Below are positions 1 to 10,071 of a stretch of DNA of 64,000 bases, piece by piece. The stretch spans positions 53,991 through 117,990 of the forward strand of contig PNKX01000017.1 of the NCBI GenBank assembly GCA_013822725.1. The letters run 5' to 3'. The notes below the pieces were generated by a model. It saw only the letters and a program-made list of their open reading frames with translations. It was not told the DNA's origin and made no database searches. How positions within the stretch are numbered: position 1 is the first letter of the stretch; each line of letters begins with the position of its first letter. Position numbers and translations under genes: made by a program. The DNA comes from Pirellula sp. Its GTDB lineage: Bacteria; Planctomycetota; Planctomycetia; Pirellulales; Lacipirellulaceae.

Positions 1-122
1 CCAGATCGGGCGATCTGGCCTACGGCGAGCAAACTAACCATGAAAGCCACCGGCTCCGCCGGTGGACGAACTGACAGGCGAGCCACCATCCAGCTGCGTC
101 CACCGGCGGAGCCGGTGGCTTT
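1..122. repeat. Intergenic palindromic repeats downstream of the YceI gene
   Basis: Positions 1-18 form a hairpin with arms CCAGATCG and CGATCTGG. Positions 45-66 and 99-120 are perfect 22-base inverted copies, each itself a hairpin around GGCTCCGCC, with AAA before and TTTT after the pair. The pair lies about 65 bases beyond the 3' end of the minus-strand YceI gene. It may act as a terminator or be a mobile palindromic repeat; no second copy was seen in the window. Confidence 0.6.
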
Positions 123-187
123 TATTGCAGCTGTCTCGATGGCCGTTTGGCAGGGCTGTCGGGGTGAAAGCCCAACCTACGCCCGGC

Positions 188-778
188 CTATTTACGGACG
201 CCTTCGAAGCTGATGGTGACGGCCACTTCGTCGCCAATATGGGGGACCATCTTCGTCATGCCCCATTCGCTGCGGTTGAGCTTCGTCTGGCAGTTGAAAC
301 CGGTGCGAAAATCCTGACCGGTCGGGCCAGGGCCTTCGCCGAGCTTCTGCAGGTTGAGCGTCACTGGCTTCGTCTCGCCATGCATCGTCAACTCGCCGCT
401 CACGACATAGACGGTCGTCTCGCCTTCCTTTTTGACGTCGACCTTATTGCTCTTGAAGCTGATCACCGGGAACTCGCCGGTGTTCAGGAAGTCGGGGCCG
501 CGGAGGTGGTCGTCGCGCTTGGCGTCGTTCGTGTCGATGCTGGCCGCATCGATGGCGAGCGTGAACGAAGCCGAATCGGGCTTCGCCGGATCGAGCGTGA
601 AGTCGCCGCTCACTTTGTTGAAGCGGCCGTAGGTGAAGCTGTAGCCGAGATGGCTAATGCCGAAAATCACCGAGGTGTGGGAGGGTTCGACGACGTACTC
701 GTCGGCGCGGATGGAGCTTTGGAGGGAAGCGAAGCCGAGCGCCAAGGCGAGGGCGAGCTTTGCGGTGCGGGACATCAA
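188..778 (-). CDS. YceI family periplasmic lipid-binding-like protein
   Basis: The 196-residue product has a signal peptide (about residues 1-25, hydrophobic run ending SSIRA). The mature part starts with the YceI hallmark DEYVVEPSHTSVIFGISHLG and carries later family segments: a stretch ending in DHLRGPDFLNTGEFPVISF and the C-terminal half with SEWGM. YceI proteins are 8-stranded lipocalin-like barrels that bind isoprenoid lipids in the periplasm; the ligand here is unknown. Length matches the family (about 190). The gene stands alone, divergent from the flotillin gene, and ends next to an inverted repeat. The family call is firm, the cellular role inferred. Confidence 0.93.
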   Translation of the reverse strand: MMSRTAKLALALALGFASLQSSIRADEYVVEPSHTSVIFGISHLGYSFTYGRFNKVSGDFTLDPAKPDSASFTLAIDAASIDTNDAKRDDHLRGPDFLNTGEFPVISFKSNKVDVKKEGETTVYVVSGELTMHGETKPVTLNLQKLGEGPGPTGQDFRTGFNCQTKLNRSEWGMTKMVPHIGDEVAVTISFEGVRK

Positions 779-1049
779 GGGACTCTCCTACTGGTTCATC
801 GTGACAGGCTGCCGCGGGGGCAGACGCCGTCATTCTAGGCGCCAGGCGCCATTTGGAAACTTGCCGGAGCCGGCTGAGTGCCCGCAGCCGATCGTCGCCA
901 GGCGGGGGTGCGCGGCGACAAGTCTATGGGGGGCGGGGGCTTAGGCGAATTTGACGAACTTTGGCAAGTGTTCTCACGGCTCAGCGAATCGCCTATGATG
1001 ACAGCGAGGTTTTCACGCTCACCCGAACTTTAGCGCGACGCTTTCCACT

Positions 1050-2045
1050 ATGGCAGTTGCACTTTTCCCGCTGGCGGCCCCTGACATGACGCAGGCGCTG
1101 CTGATCGGCGGCATTCTCATCGGCGTCGTCGGGCTGTTGGTCATCCTGGCGGTGATTCTCAACTTCGGCGGCTTGTGGATTCGCGCCTACACGTCGAACG
1201 CGCGGGTCAGCTTCTTCGAGTTGATCGGCATGAAGCTGCGGCAAGTGAACGCCAGCACGATCGTCGACGGCAAGATCATGGCGATGCAAGCTGGCGTGGG
1301 AACAGATCCTGAAACCGGCATTACGACCCGCCGGCTGGAAGCGCACTACCTCGCCGGCGGCGACGTGCCGCGGGTGATCAACGCGATCATTGCGGCGCAG
1401 CGGGCCGACATCGACCTCGACTTCGATCGCGCCGCGGCGATCGATCTGGCCGGCCGAGACGTGCTGGACGCCGTGCGGACGAGCGTCTATCCCAAGGTGA
1501 TCGACTGCCCCGACCCGGCCAAGTCGCCGCGGACGACGCTGAGCGCCGTGGCCCGCAATGGCGTTGAACTCAAGATTCGCGCCCGGGTGACGGTGCGGAC
1601 CAATCTCGCACAGCTGATTGGCGGCGCCACCGAGGACACGATCATCGCCCGGGTCGGCGAGGGAATCATCACATCGATCGGCTCGGCCGCCAATCACCTC
1701 GAAGTGATGGAAAACCCTGACCGCATTTCGAAGGCAGTGCTCCAACGCGGACTCGACGCCCACACGGCGTTCGAGATCGTGTCGATCGACATCGCCGACA
1801 TCGACGTCGGCGAGAACATCGGCGCTCGCCTCCAGGCGGATCAGGCCGAGGCCGACACGCGAATGGCCCAAGCGCTCGCCGAACAACGGCGAGCGAACGC
1901 GATTGCCCTGGAGCAAGAGATGCGCGCTAACGTCGCGGCGAATCGCGCGGGCGTGCTATTGGCCCAAGCGGAAGTGCCGCGAGCGATGGCTGAGGCGTTC
2001 CGGCAAGGGAACTTGGAGCGGAGCGGCTCGAATGGTTCGCAATGA
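1050..2045 (+). CDS. floA: Flotillin-like protein FloA
   Basis: The 331-residue protein has one N-terminal membrane segment (about residues 14-38), then the SPFH-like domain typical of the FloA/YqfA branch ([37 protein letters not shown], a segment with GIITSIGSA) and a coiled-coil C-terminus rich in Ala/Glu/Gln (about residues 260-325). FloA scaffolds membrane microdomains. No NfeD-type partner gene is adjacent, although one often accompanies flotillins. A second ATG at 1086 starts directly at the membrane segment and is a credible alternative; neither start has a clear Shine-Dalgarno sequence. A TATGAT box at 994-999 could be the -10 element. The next gene is convergent. Confidence 0.93.
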   Translation: MAVALFPLAAPDMTQALLIGGILIGVVGLLVILAVILNFGGLWIRAYTSNARVSFFELIGMKLRQVNASTIVDGKIMAMQAGVGTDPETGITTRRLEAHYLAGGDVPRVINAIIAAQRADIDLDFDRAAAIDLAGRDVLDAVRTSVYPKVIDCPDPAKSPRTTLSAVARNGVELKIRARVTVRTNLAQLIGGATEDTIIARVGEGIITSIGSAANHLEVMENPDRISKAVLQRGLDAHTAFEIVSIDIADIDVGENIGARLQADQAEADTRMAQALAEQRRANAIALEQEMRANVAANRAGVLLAQAEVPRAMAEAFRQGNLERSGSNGSQ

Positions 2046-2129
2046 CTCTAGAGCGATTCATTCCGCGTAACGGCTGCAGCCCGTCTATCGGAATGGCGAC
2101 CTACCCCCTAGCGGAGCCAAGAGCTGACG

Positions 2130-2708
2130 CTAGTTTGCGTCCAGCGCGTAGTCGAAGAGTATATACTCCATCGATGGAGATCCATCTTCCGTTTTCGACT
2201 GCAATTCTTCCACGAGCTTCCAGCGCTGACCGTCGTAGGAGAGCGGATACTCAACCACCTCGACCGATTTCTCGTCTTCGACGACGAGCGGCTTCCTAGT
2301 TTCGTCAGACGGCTCTTCGCCGGACTCTTCGAGTTCCGCCGCGAACTTAGCCTGTGAGGCGTCGTTCATTGCTCGCGGAGCCAAAGCGCGCGTCGTCTCA
2401 ATGAAGACCACCGCCTCGGGCAACGCCGATCCAGCGGAAGCCGGCAGCAGCTTGTGGTAAGCGCGCCGCTCGGAAATGACGCCCGAACCCGACGCGGCTT
2501 GGGCCGTCTCGATTGCGGAATCAAGGCGTTGCATCACACGCGCCAGCTTCCCTTCCGGCGTGTCATTGGGGGGCAATGCCGGAACGGACGGAATGTTCGA
2601 CGGCTTGCTGCAACCGATCTGCAGTGGAAGCGCCAGAGCCATGCAGACCGCCCCCGCGATCCCCACGCGTGCAACGACGCTACTCGCAAATGCGGTCGCC
2701 ATACCCAT
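2130..2708 (-). CDS. Hypothetical lipoprotein-like secreted protein
   Basis: No family was recognised. The start at 2708 is chosen over an upstream in-frame ATG at 2777 because GGAA sits seven bases before it and because it opens on a signal-like segment (MGMATAF..., hydrophobic stretch ending LPLQIGCS). The Cys after LQIG could be lipidated, though the lipobox is imperfect. The 192-residue product continues with a Pro-rich linker (NIPSVPALPPN), a helical part, an acidic stretch (EESGEEPSDE) and a C-terminal half with Tyr and Trp (VEVVEYPLSYDGQRWKLVEE) that looks folded. It lies just downstream of the DPFG-repeat gene on the same strand and may belong to its transcript. Confidence 0.7.
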   Translation of the reverse strand: MGMATAFASSVVARVGIAGAVCMALALPLQIGCSKPSNIPSVPALPPNDTPEGKLARVMQRLDSAIETAQAASGSGVISERRAYHKLLPASAGSALPEAVVFIETTRALAPRAMNDASQAKFAAELEESGEEPSDETRKPLVVEDEKSVEVVEYPLSYDGQRWKLVEELQSKTEDGSPSMEYILFDYALDAN

Positions 2709-2807
2709 CAAAGAATTCCTATACGAACGCGAGTACGTGAACACGACGCGCAGTCCGCTGGAAATCCAGGGCGGCATCGACTGGGAACGCGAAGCGATTG
2801 CTCGCTA

Positions 2808-4727
2808 CTAAAATCCGCCGAATGGATCTTCTTCTGTCTCGGCCGGAGCGTCTTCGGCAGGCTTCTCCTCTGCCGGCTTGTCTGCAGCGTCGGCGTCGGC
2901 GCCCTCTTCAGCAGGAGCCTCGTCTGCAGCACCTTCTGCGGCCGGTGCGGCGTCTTCAGTCGCGGGCTCTTCGGTCGCAGCTTCGCCAAACGGATCGTCT
3001 CCCGCTTCTGTCGCCGGTTCGGCAGCTTCAGCTGATTCCGCCGGAGCCTCCGCTGGGGCATCGCTCGCGGCTGTACCGAAGGGATCATCTTCAGTCGCCG
3101 GCGCCGTTTCGCCAAAGGGATCAGACTCGGCGGCCTCGGCGGGCGTCGACTCTTCAGCGGCCATCGGCTCTTCCGCAGTTGCAGAGTCGCCAAAAGGATC
3201 CGCTTCCGCAGCAGCGGGCTCTTCTGCAGTTGGTTCAGCGGTCGCGGCCGGTTCCGTCGCGGCGGCTTCAGCGGCAGGCGGCTCATCGGCGGGAATGCCC
3301 AGCGCCGGGTCTGCAGCGAAGGGGTCGCTAGGTTGTTGCTCTTCCTTCTCTTCGGCGGTCTCTTCCTCGAAGAGTTCATCGGTAGCGCTGGCGCCGCCGA
3401 GTTCGGTGGCAGTGTCCGCTTCGACTGGCTCAGCGGCAGGCTCGTCCGCGATCATCTCTTGCGGGGGCGTTTCGCCAAAGGGATTCGCGGCATCGACCGT
3501 GTCGCTGGGCGTCGTGGAGCCTTCAGCCGCAGCCGCTTCGTCGGCGGGGAGAGCGAAGGGATCGCCAGCGTCGCCGGCCGCTGGAGCAGCCGTTTCTGCC
3601 GGCGACTCGGTCGCGGCGTCGGGTGCGCCAAACAGGCTGTCAGCGGCAGCGGGCGCTTCTTCAGCGGGAGCCGCAGCCGGGGCGACCTCTTCAGTCATCG
3701 GAGCCGCTTCCGCACCAAAAGGATCGGCTTCCGCCGTCTCGGCTGGCGTCGCCGGTTCGATGGCGGCGGCGGGTTCGGTAGCCGCAGGAGTCTCCGCTGG
3801 CGTGCCGAATGGGTCGGCCGAGGGATCAGCAGTCGTTTCCGCTGGCGTGGCAGGTTCAACGGCCGGAGCGGGGTCGGCTGCGGGAGTCCCTTCGGCGCCG
3901 AACGGATCGACGTCTGACGCTGGCTCTACAGCGGGGGGCGTCGGTTCGACGACGACCGAAGTTTCAGCAGCAGGTTCTGCAGCGGCGCCAAACGGATCGC
4001 TGTCCGCCGGTGCGGCAGGGGGCTCGGCAGGCGCCGGTGCGGGAGTTTCGGCAGCGCCAAAAGGATCGCTTTCAGCGGCAGGGGCGACGGCGGGAGCGGC
4101 CGCCTCTTCAACCAATGCGGGTTGCGGCGTCGACGGCGCGGCGGGGGCGGCCAAGGCTGGCGGCGACATGGCAGGAATCGCGGCTGCTGCCGGCGCGGCT
4201 GGCGGCGACGCTAACTTGCCGAGATCGGCCGGCGTTTCATTGCGAAGGACTTGCTGCTCGCGGCTCTGCAGTTGCTCGTAGCGAGTTTGCGTCAGCGAAT
4301 GATTTTTTTGGGCCTGTTGAATACGGGCTTGGCGACGGTAGCGCTCGACAAGCTGTCGATTCGATCCCTGCACGCGGCTCAGGGCTTGGCCGACCGCCCC
4401 GGAAGCGCCCGGGTCGCGAGCTTCAAGCGAGGCTCCGACGGCGAGGTCTTGCTCGGCTTCCGTCTGGCGTCCTGCGCGGAGCCGGGCCAGAGCGCGATAG
4501 TAGTAAACGCGAGGGTCGGTCGAACCGGCGTCAATGACCTGCGAAAACTGATCGTCCGAGAGCCAAACCTGGCCGCCGAAATAGTTGTGGACTCCGCGAC
4601 CGTAAATCTCAGTCAACTCAGGCGAGTCCTGAGCGACGGCCGGTCGCGACGACAGAGCGACGACCAGCAGGCCGCCTGCCAAAGAGAACGCAGAAACACG
4701 GAGCGAACGAGCGACGCAACGATTCAT
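2808..4727 (-). CDS. Secreted Ala/Pro/Glu-rich protein with repeated DPFG motifs
   Basis: The 639-residue product has a signal peptide (about 1-32, ending PAVAQ). A short folded N-terminal region resembles one or two TPR units (IYGRGVHNYFGGQVWLSDDQ, YYYRALARLRAGRQTEAEQD), followed by a basic helical segment to about residue 168. The rest is low-complexity Ala/Pro/Glu/Thr sequence punctuated by ten exact DPFG motifs and four near variants (two DPFA, one NPFG, one SLFG); the last motif is at the extreme C-terminus (EEDPFGGF). The disordered, acidic tail suggests a multivalent binding platform or spacer, but this is inference. It follows a giant TPR gene on the same strand, 280 bases downstream. 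The 467-residue plus-strand frame opposite it is a composition shadow. Confidence 0.85.
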   Translation of the reverse strand: MNRCVARSLRVSAFSLAGGLLVVALSSRPAVAQDSPELTEIYGRGVHNYFGGQVWLSDDQFSQVIDAGSTDPRVYYYRALARLRAGRQTEAEQDLAVGASLEARDPGASGAVGQALSRVQGSNRQLVERYRRQARIQQAQKNHSLTQTRYEQLQSREQQVLRNETPADLGKLASPPAAPAAAAIPAMSPPALAAPAAPSTPQPALVEEAAAPAVAPAAESDPFGAAETPAPAPAEPPAAPADSDPFGAAAEPAAETSVVVEPTPPAVEPASDVDPFGAEGTPAADPAPAVEPATPAETTADPSADPFGTPAETPAATEPAAAIEPATPAETAEADPFGAEAAPMTEEVAPAAAPAEEAPAAADSLFGAPDAATESPAETAAPAAGDAGDPFALPADEAAAAEGSTTPSDTVDAANPFGETPPQEMIADEPAAEPVEADTATELGGASATDELFEEETAEEKEEQQPSDPFAADPALGIPADEPPAAEAAATEPAATAEPTAEEPAAAEADPFGDSATAEEPMAAEESTPAEAAESDPFGETAPATEDDPFGTAASDAPAEAPAESAEAAEPATEAGDDPFGEAATEEPATEDAAPAAEGAADEAPAEEGADADAADKPAEEKPAEDAPAETEEDPFGGF

Positions 4728-5007
4728 ACTTGGAAACTCCGCCCTGAGGGCGCTACCGATGGATCCGGAAAGATGGCGGCAAAACGGCAGTGTTCCTCAC
4801 TGCGCGGAGGGCCAAACATGCGACCGTGGACTATCGGAGTGAGCGTCCAAGCATTTCTCCAAGCTCGCATCTTAACGACGGGGTTCCGAGCGAACAATGT
4901 TTGCCCCGCAAACCGAGGGCCAATTGTTCGCCAGCGGGACTGTCGCGGCCGTTAGAACCCGCAAATCGACGCCAGCGAGGCTTTCCGGCCAGATCTCGGG
5001 AAGGGCA
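4728..5007. other. Gap between the TPR and DPFG genes with a small inverted repeat
   Basis: The only structure seen is an inverted repeat with arms GCGAACAAT (4890-4898) and ATTGTTCGC (4923-4931), separated by 24 bases. It has no T-run, so it is not an obvious terminator; it could be a regulatory site or RNA hairpin. No gene is evident. Confidence 0.4.
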
Positions 5008-8000
5008 TCACTGAGCCTGGGCGGTCGCCCCCGCGGCAGCGGCCTGTTCGATTTTCTTCGTGAACCCCTCCAAATCCTGCTGTTCTAGCTTCGAAACCGC
5101 ATCCGGCCCGATGCCCTCGGCCTGAGCCTGCTTCCAAGCGGCCGCCGCGCCCGCTGCGTCGCCGGCTCCTAATTGGGCTGCCGCCAAGTGATAGTGCTTG
5201 CTGGCCGTGGGGTTCATTTTGATCGCTTGTTTCATATCCTCAACGGCAAGGGGATATTGCTGCTGCTTGAGGTAAACGAGCGCGCGGGTGTCGAGGATGT
5301 CGGAAATTGGACCGATCAGCTCAATCGCCTGATTCACGGAATTGAGAGCCAACTCCAGATCTTGGGGCGTCTTGCTCTTCAGCGCGAGGATGAACGCCAA
5401 ATTGTTGAGCGCCGTGGCGCGCACCAACCCCGGAACGTCGTCGCGGGCGAGGAGCGTTTTGTAGGCGCTGATGCTTTCATCAAACTTCTCTTGAACCTCA
5501 AGCATCTCCGCTTCGAGCACCAAGCGACGGGCCGATTCTGGATCGTCGCGCAAGCCGCTGCGAACGATACGGTCGACTTCGGCGTCGAGCTTGGCTGGAT
5601 CTTCGTCGCGACGTTTGCGCAGCACTTCGACGGCAATCCGCATGGCATCGTCCATATTCTGCGGCGCCAACGAGCGCAGGCTCGCCAGCCCTTCATCGAC
5701 GTTGCCGTAAAGGGCGTTCATCCGCGCCAACTCCAAACCGGCGTCGGGAGCGCGGCGTGCGTATTCTTGCAGAAGCGTCAGGGCATATTCATGGTCGCCT
5801 GCACCGTCCGCCGTTTGAGCCAGCCCGCGAATAAACTTCAGTTGGTCTTCGGTAAGGCGAGTGAAATCGGGCGTCATTGCTTTGAGCATGTTGCGCACTT
5901 CGTCTTTGTCGCCGCGGACCGAGGCGAGACGCAGCCGAAGTTCATTGATCGCCGGAGCTAATTCCGGTTTTCCCCCGAGCCGCGTAATGCGCAATTCGGC
6001 TTCATTAAAATCCTTTCGACCGATCAGCATCGACGCATACGCCGTCTGCAGTCGGGCGTCATTAGGGAACTTTCCGATGGCGTCGAGCATCTGTTGCTTC
6101 GCCGCCTCCCATTCGCCAAGGTCGTAAAGCAGGTGGCCCAGCTGCAGTTCGCGTTCAGGCGTCAGCCCGCCGCGCATCACTTTCACGTTCCGCAACGCAT
6201 CAATTGCCCGCTGCCGTGATACGGGGTCGCCGCGGAGGCTCAGCAAGTCAACGAGCTGATCGAAGTCTTCAGGCGTGCCAGTTTTTCCCTCGACAGCAGC
6301 GCTCAGCAATTGTTCGGCGCGGACCGAATCGCTCCGATCCCCCGTGGCGGCTAAGAGCTTGGCAGCTTGACGCCGGGCCCAAGGTCCGTTTGGATCGCCC
6401 TCTTTGAGCTTCCCTTCGTAGGAGGCTTTCAGCAGTTTATTCAAGTAGACGGCCGCTTTGCCGCGGTTATTCTCGTTGGCGGCAATCCACTGCAAATAGA
6501 ACTCGGCGAGCCGCCGTGAAACGTTTGGATCGTCTTCTCGACCCGCATACGCGGACAGATAAATGTCCTCCGCTTCCTGCCAGCGCGACTGAAGCTCGTA
6601 GTACTTGCCCGTCAGTAGCGGCAGATACTCGTCATCGAGCGCGAGGAACGCTTCACGCAACGTACTCTCGACGTCATTAGGACGCTTTGCTTGAAGGTAC
6701 AGCGTCACCAGCCGGGTCCACGCATCGGGATCCTCGGGGTTAATCGCAATCGCCTTCTTCATCGCCGCTTCCGCCGCCTCGGGCTTCTGCGCGCGCACGG
6801 CAATGTCGGCGAACCAGGTTTGAGCCGCGGGATCTTCGGGTTTCGATTTAGCGACCTTTTCAGCCTCGATAAACGCCTTATCGGTCTCGCCAACCGCCGC
6901 CAGCACGTCAGCAGCCGTGTTCCCTAGGACGGCCGACCAGTTGACCATCGGAATGCGTTCCATGCGCTGACGGGCTTCCTGCGCTCGTCCCCGCTCGGCC
7001 AACAGACGAATCTGCAGCGCCAATGCATTAAGATTCGACGCGCCTAGCTCGAACGCTTTTTCGAAGCTCTTCAGCGCCTGGTCGACGTTGTTGTCGAGCA
7101 CTAGCGCCAACTGCCCTTGGGAAACCTGCAGTTCCGCCAACCCGGGCCGCTGCTTAATGGCCGCGTCGAGCATTTGGCGTCCCGCCTCAAGCTCCTCCTT
7201 CGAGATCTTACTGTTCGCGAAACCGGAAATGCGTCGCTTTACTTCGGTCAGCACATAACCGGGATCGTTTTTGCTTTTGACGATCTCCAAGATCTTCTCT
7301 TGGGCGGCGATCATGCCCGGATCATCGTTCTGCTTCAGGGCGAGTTCAAAGAGCGCATTTCGCGTCGGCAAACTGTTGGGAGACAACGCGACGGCCTGCT
7401 CCAGCGCGCGCCGCGCTTGAGAGACGTCTCCCAGCTGTTCGAACCGGGCGGCGACGGCCGACCAGACAAGCGCTTTCTGATTATCGGGAAACTCATCCAT
7501 CCCATCCGTCGCGGCGCTCAACTGCGCCGGCAGCTGCTCGTCACGAATGGCGAAGAGCAGATCGATGCGCAACGTCCGAAACGCGGCGGAATCTTTCCCC
7601 TTCTTCACAATCTTGTCGAGAAGTGCGAGCGCCTTCGCCGGACCACTGTCGGGCTCCTGGGCGAGCAAACGAATCGCCTGGATTTGCACCGTCGGATCGT
7701 TCGGGTCAATCGCGTATGCCTTCGTGATAGCCTCGCGAGCTTGCGTGAACAGAGCCTTCTGCTCCGCCGGATCATTGGTTTCAACGGCCCGCATGGCGAA
7801 CATTTGACCGCGCAGAAGTTCCTTGCGCGACGAGGCCCACGTCGTCGGCACCACCCGCTTCGACGCTTCCGCGTCAATGTAGGCGTCGATCTTCGAGCCA
7901 AGAGCGTCCCAGTTCTGTTCTGCCTTGGGCTTCGCGAGCATGTTCTTGATTTCGCGATCGAGCTCGAGCATGCCCTCTTCGGGTTGATCCTGACCCATCA

Positions 8001-9486
8001 TGGCTGAAATCTGCTCAAACCCCGACTTGGCTTGCGGCAAGTCGGGATTGATCGCCAGCGACGCTTTGTACGCTTCTAGCGCCAAGTCGAACTGGCCCAA
8101 CTGCGTATGGCAGAAACCCTGAATCGCCGCCGCCAGGGCCTGCAGTTCGGAGAAGCCGAGCAAGCGCGGCCGTACGTTGCTGAGTTGAGCCGCCGCGTCG
8201 GCCCACTTCTCATCGACCGCAGACATCCGGGCCTGATGAAAGTCGGCCACGGCGTTGACGCGTTCATTATCCAATTCTCGCAGCGCCGCGATCTCTTTCT
8301 TAACGCCTTCAAAGTCTTTCTTGCTGATCAGGACTTCGACCTTAATATTGGAGAGCCCCAAGGCGGCGGGAAGCCCCAGACGGTCGTACTTGGTCTTCAT
8401 GGGAAACGCCGCCAACCCCTTCTCGACGATGGCGAGGGCGTCCTCCGGCTTCTCCCGAAACGTCTCGATGCGCGCCGCACGTTCGAAGAAATCGATCCGC
8501 TCGGGATACTTCTCCATCCCCTCCGAAAAGTACTTGGCCGCTTCGGCCAAATGCTTTTTCGCATCCTCGCGAAGTTGATCTGCGTTGTCGCCCTTGGCGT
8601 CGGCGATCGCCAACTGGAAATCGGCAATCGCTTCCGCGCCCTTGGCGTTCAAGACGGAAGCGTCGTCCGCCTTCAAAGCGAACGCCTTATCGAGCGCCGC
8701 GCGAGCCTCTTCGTTCTTACCAGTAGTCTTCAGAAACTGATACTGCATCACATAGGCGTCGGTCGATTCCGGATTGGCGACAGTCATCTGATCGATGACC
8801 CGCCGCGCCATCTCAGGCTCGTTCTCATTGAGGTACGAGGCCAACATGGCGTAAACCAGCGGTTTCTCAGGCGCCTCCGCCTTCGTAACGTCAAACGCAT
8901 CGGTTTGCTGGTCATATCCAATCAGTTTGTAGGATTCACGCGCCGCCTCCGCCGGCTTTTGCGTTGCGAACAGGCATTGCGCATGCAGTGCCTTCAATTC
9001 AGGATCGCTGAAGCCTTGATCAATAAGCTGTTTGATGTTGCCAAGGGCTAGGTCAGGCGCACCGAACTTTGTCTGAATGTCGACCAGCTTCCGACGGAGC
9101 TTGGCGTTAGCTCCTCGCTGTTGCTTCGCAATCTCGGGATCGGTTTCGTCGATGTCGCCCGTATCGCGAACCACTGCCACCAAGGTCTGAAAAGCCTTGC
9201 CGCGAAGCTCGGGTTCCATATCCTCCTGTTCGGTCACTTTCACCGCGACTTCGCCCAGCCGCACGCGGGCGTCGAACTCATCGGACCGCAGCTGGACGTA
9301 CTGCTGCAAACTCTCGTATGCCTCTTCCAAGTTGCCCGAAGCTTCCGCCGCATCCGCTTTCGCGAGCAATCGAGAAGCGTTTCGATCGACCTGAAACCGC
9401 CACAGGAAAAAAGCAGCGACGGCGGCAATGGCGCCGCCGACGACCAACCCGAAAAGCAGTGGATAATTGACGCGGTAGCGTTGCAT
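5008..9486 (-). CDS. Giant membrane-anchored tetratricopeptide-repeat protein
   Basis: The 1492-residue protein starts with a short cytoplasmic segment and one membrane helix (about residues 9-30, LLFGLVVGGAIAAVAAFFLW). The rest is almost entirely TPR-like helical pairs, for example AKADAAEASGNLEEAYESLQ, GFCHTQLGQFDLALEAYKAS and KAIAINPEDPDAWTRLVTLY. No enzymatic domain is visible. The C-terminus is Ala/Gln-rich. Such proteins act as large protein-interaction scaffolds; with one N-terminal anchor the repeats probably face the periplasm. Its downstream neighbour on the same strand also begins with TPR-like units, so the two may work together. The frame is intact over 4.5 kb. Confidence 0.9.
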   Translation of the reverse strand: MQRYRVNYPLLFGLVVGGAIAAVAAFFLWRFQVDRNASRLLAKADAAEASGNLEEAYESLQQYVQLRSDEFDARVRLGEVAVKVTEQEDMEPELRGKAFQTLVAVVRDTGDIDETDPEIAKQQRGANAKLRRKLVDIQTKFGAPDLALGNIKQLIDQGFSDPELKALHAQCLFATQKPAEAARESYKLIGYDQQTDAFDVTKAEAPEKPLVYAMLASYLNENEPEMARRVIDQMTVANPESTDAYVMQYQFLKTTGKNEEARAALDKAFALKADDASVLNAKGAEAIADFQLAIADAKGDNADQLREDAKKHLAEAAKYFSEGMEKYPERIDFFERAARIETFREKPEDALAIVEKGLAAFPMKTKYDRLGLPAALGLSNIKVEVLISKKDFEGVKKEIAALRELDNERVNAVADFHQARMSAVDEKWADAAAQLSNVRPRLLGFSELQALAAAIQGFCHTQLGQFDLALEAYKASLAINPDLPQAKSGFEQISAMMGQDQPEEGMLELDREIKNMLAKPKAEQNWDALGSKIDAYIDAEASKRVVPTTWASSRKELLRGQMFAMRAVETNDPAEQKALFTQAREAITKAYAIDPNDPTVQIQAIRLLAQEPDSGPAKALALLDKIVKKGKDSAAFRTLRIDLLFAIRDEQLPAQLSAATDGMDEFPDNQKALVWSAVAARFEQLGDVSQARRALEQAVALSPNSLPTRNALFELALKQNDDPGMIAAQEKILEIVKSKNDPGYVLTEVKRRISGFANSKISKEELEAGRQMLDAAIKQRPGLAELQVSQGQLALVLDNNVDQALKSFEKAFELGASNLNALALQIRLLAERGRAQEARQRMERIPMVNWSAVLGNTAADVLAAVGETDKAFIEAEKVAKSKPEDPAAQTWFADIAVRAQKPEAAEAAMKKAIAINPEDPDAWTRLVTLYLQAKRPNDVESTLREAFLALDDEYLPLLTGKYYELQSRWQEAEDIYLSAYAGREDDPNVSRRLAEFYLQWIAANENNRGKAAVYLNKLLKASYEGKLKEGDPNGPWARRQAAKLLAATGDRSDSVRAEQLLSAAVEGKTGTPEDFDQLVDLLSLRGDPVSRQRAIDALRNVKVMRGGLTPERELQLGHLLYDLGEWEAAKQQMLDAIGKFPNDARLQTAYASMLIGRKDFNEAELRITRLGGKPELAPAINELRLRLASVRGDKDEVRNMLKAMTPDFTRLTEDQLKFIRGLAQTADGAGDHEYALTLLQEYARRAPDAGLELARMNALYGNVDEGLASLRSLAPQNMDDAMRIAVEVLRKRRDEDPAKLDAEVDRIVRSGLRDDPESARRLVLEAEMLEVQEKFDESISAYKTLLARDDVPGLVRATALNNLAFILALKSKTPQDLELALNSVNQAIELIGPISDILDTRALVYLKQQQYPLAVEDMKQAIKMNPTASKHYHLAAAQLGAGDAAGAAAAWKQAQAEGIGPDAVSKLEQQDLEGFTKKIEQAAAAGATAQAQ

Positions 9487-10071
9487 GGAAAGTTCGCTGC
9501 GTAAGTTATTGGCTAAGAATGCATTGTTTGATGAAGGGTCGGCCCGACGTCGCGGCTGATCCGCGATTCTGCTGCGTGCGACGAGCTGGCCTCTTCCGCC
9601 GATGAGGCAGAATGGAAACCAGACTGGAGTCGTGGCCCGTCGGTCTCCAGGAGCCGTTCCTCACCACGCCTCTGAACACCGGGAGGCGCCGCCCAAAGGA
9701 AGAGACGAGACGCCGTCCAGACGAGTTCCTCAACGTGGCATTAGGGCCTGTCAGGACAGGAGTTAAGTTCATCGTATCCCCGGTCGGGAGCGTGTCAACG
9801 ATGCCGTCGGCGGCGCATCCGGCATAGCCGTTGCGGTCCCTCCCAGAGACCCCAAAGCTCGCCTTTGCGACGCCTGGATGGTCCTACGAGCGGAACCGCC
9901 GGGACGTTCGGACAGATCGACGGCCGGGTCGGTTTGACCGTCCCCAGGAGGGGGTCGATACTTGAAATGTCGACCCCGCTGGCATCGTTTGGCGGGGCGA
10001 CGCGACCGCCATTCCCGCTTTCTTCACACTGCCCACTTTTTCCTACGTTGCCCTCAGCGCGGCAGTCCTCC
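9487..10071. other. Divergent intergenic region
   Basis: This separates the minus-strand TPR gene from the plus-strand ABC exporter genes and must hold both promoters. I see only a short palindrome CTGTC-AG-GACAG near 9747-9758. Frames here (such as 9506-9772 and 9612-9827) lack recognisable domains and are not credited as genes. Confidence 0.5.

Noticed and set aside
2878..4281. 467-residue Ser/Ala-rich plus-strand frame
   Set aside because: It is the antisense shadow of the DPFG-repeat gene; biased codon use of the real gene keeps the opposite frame open.
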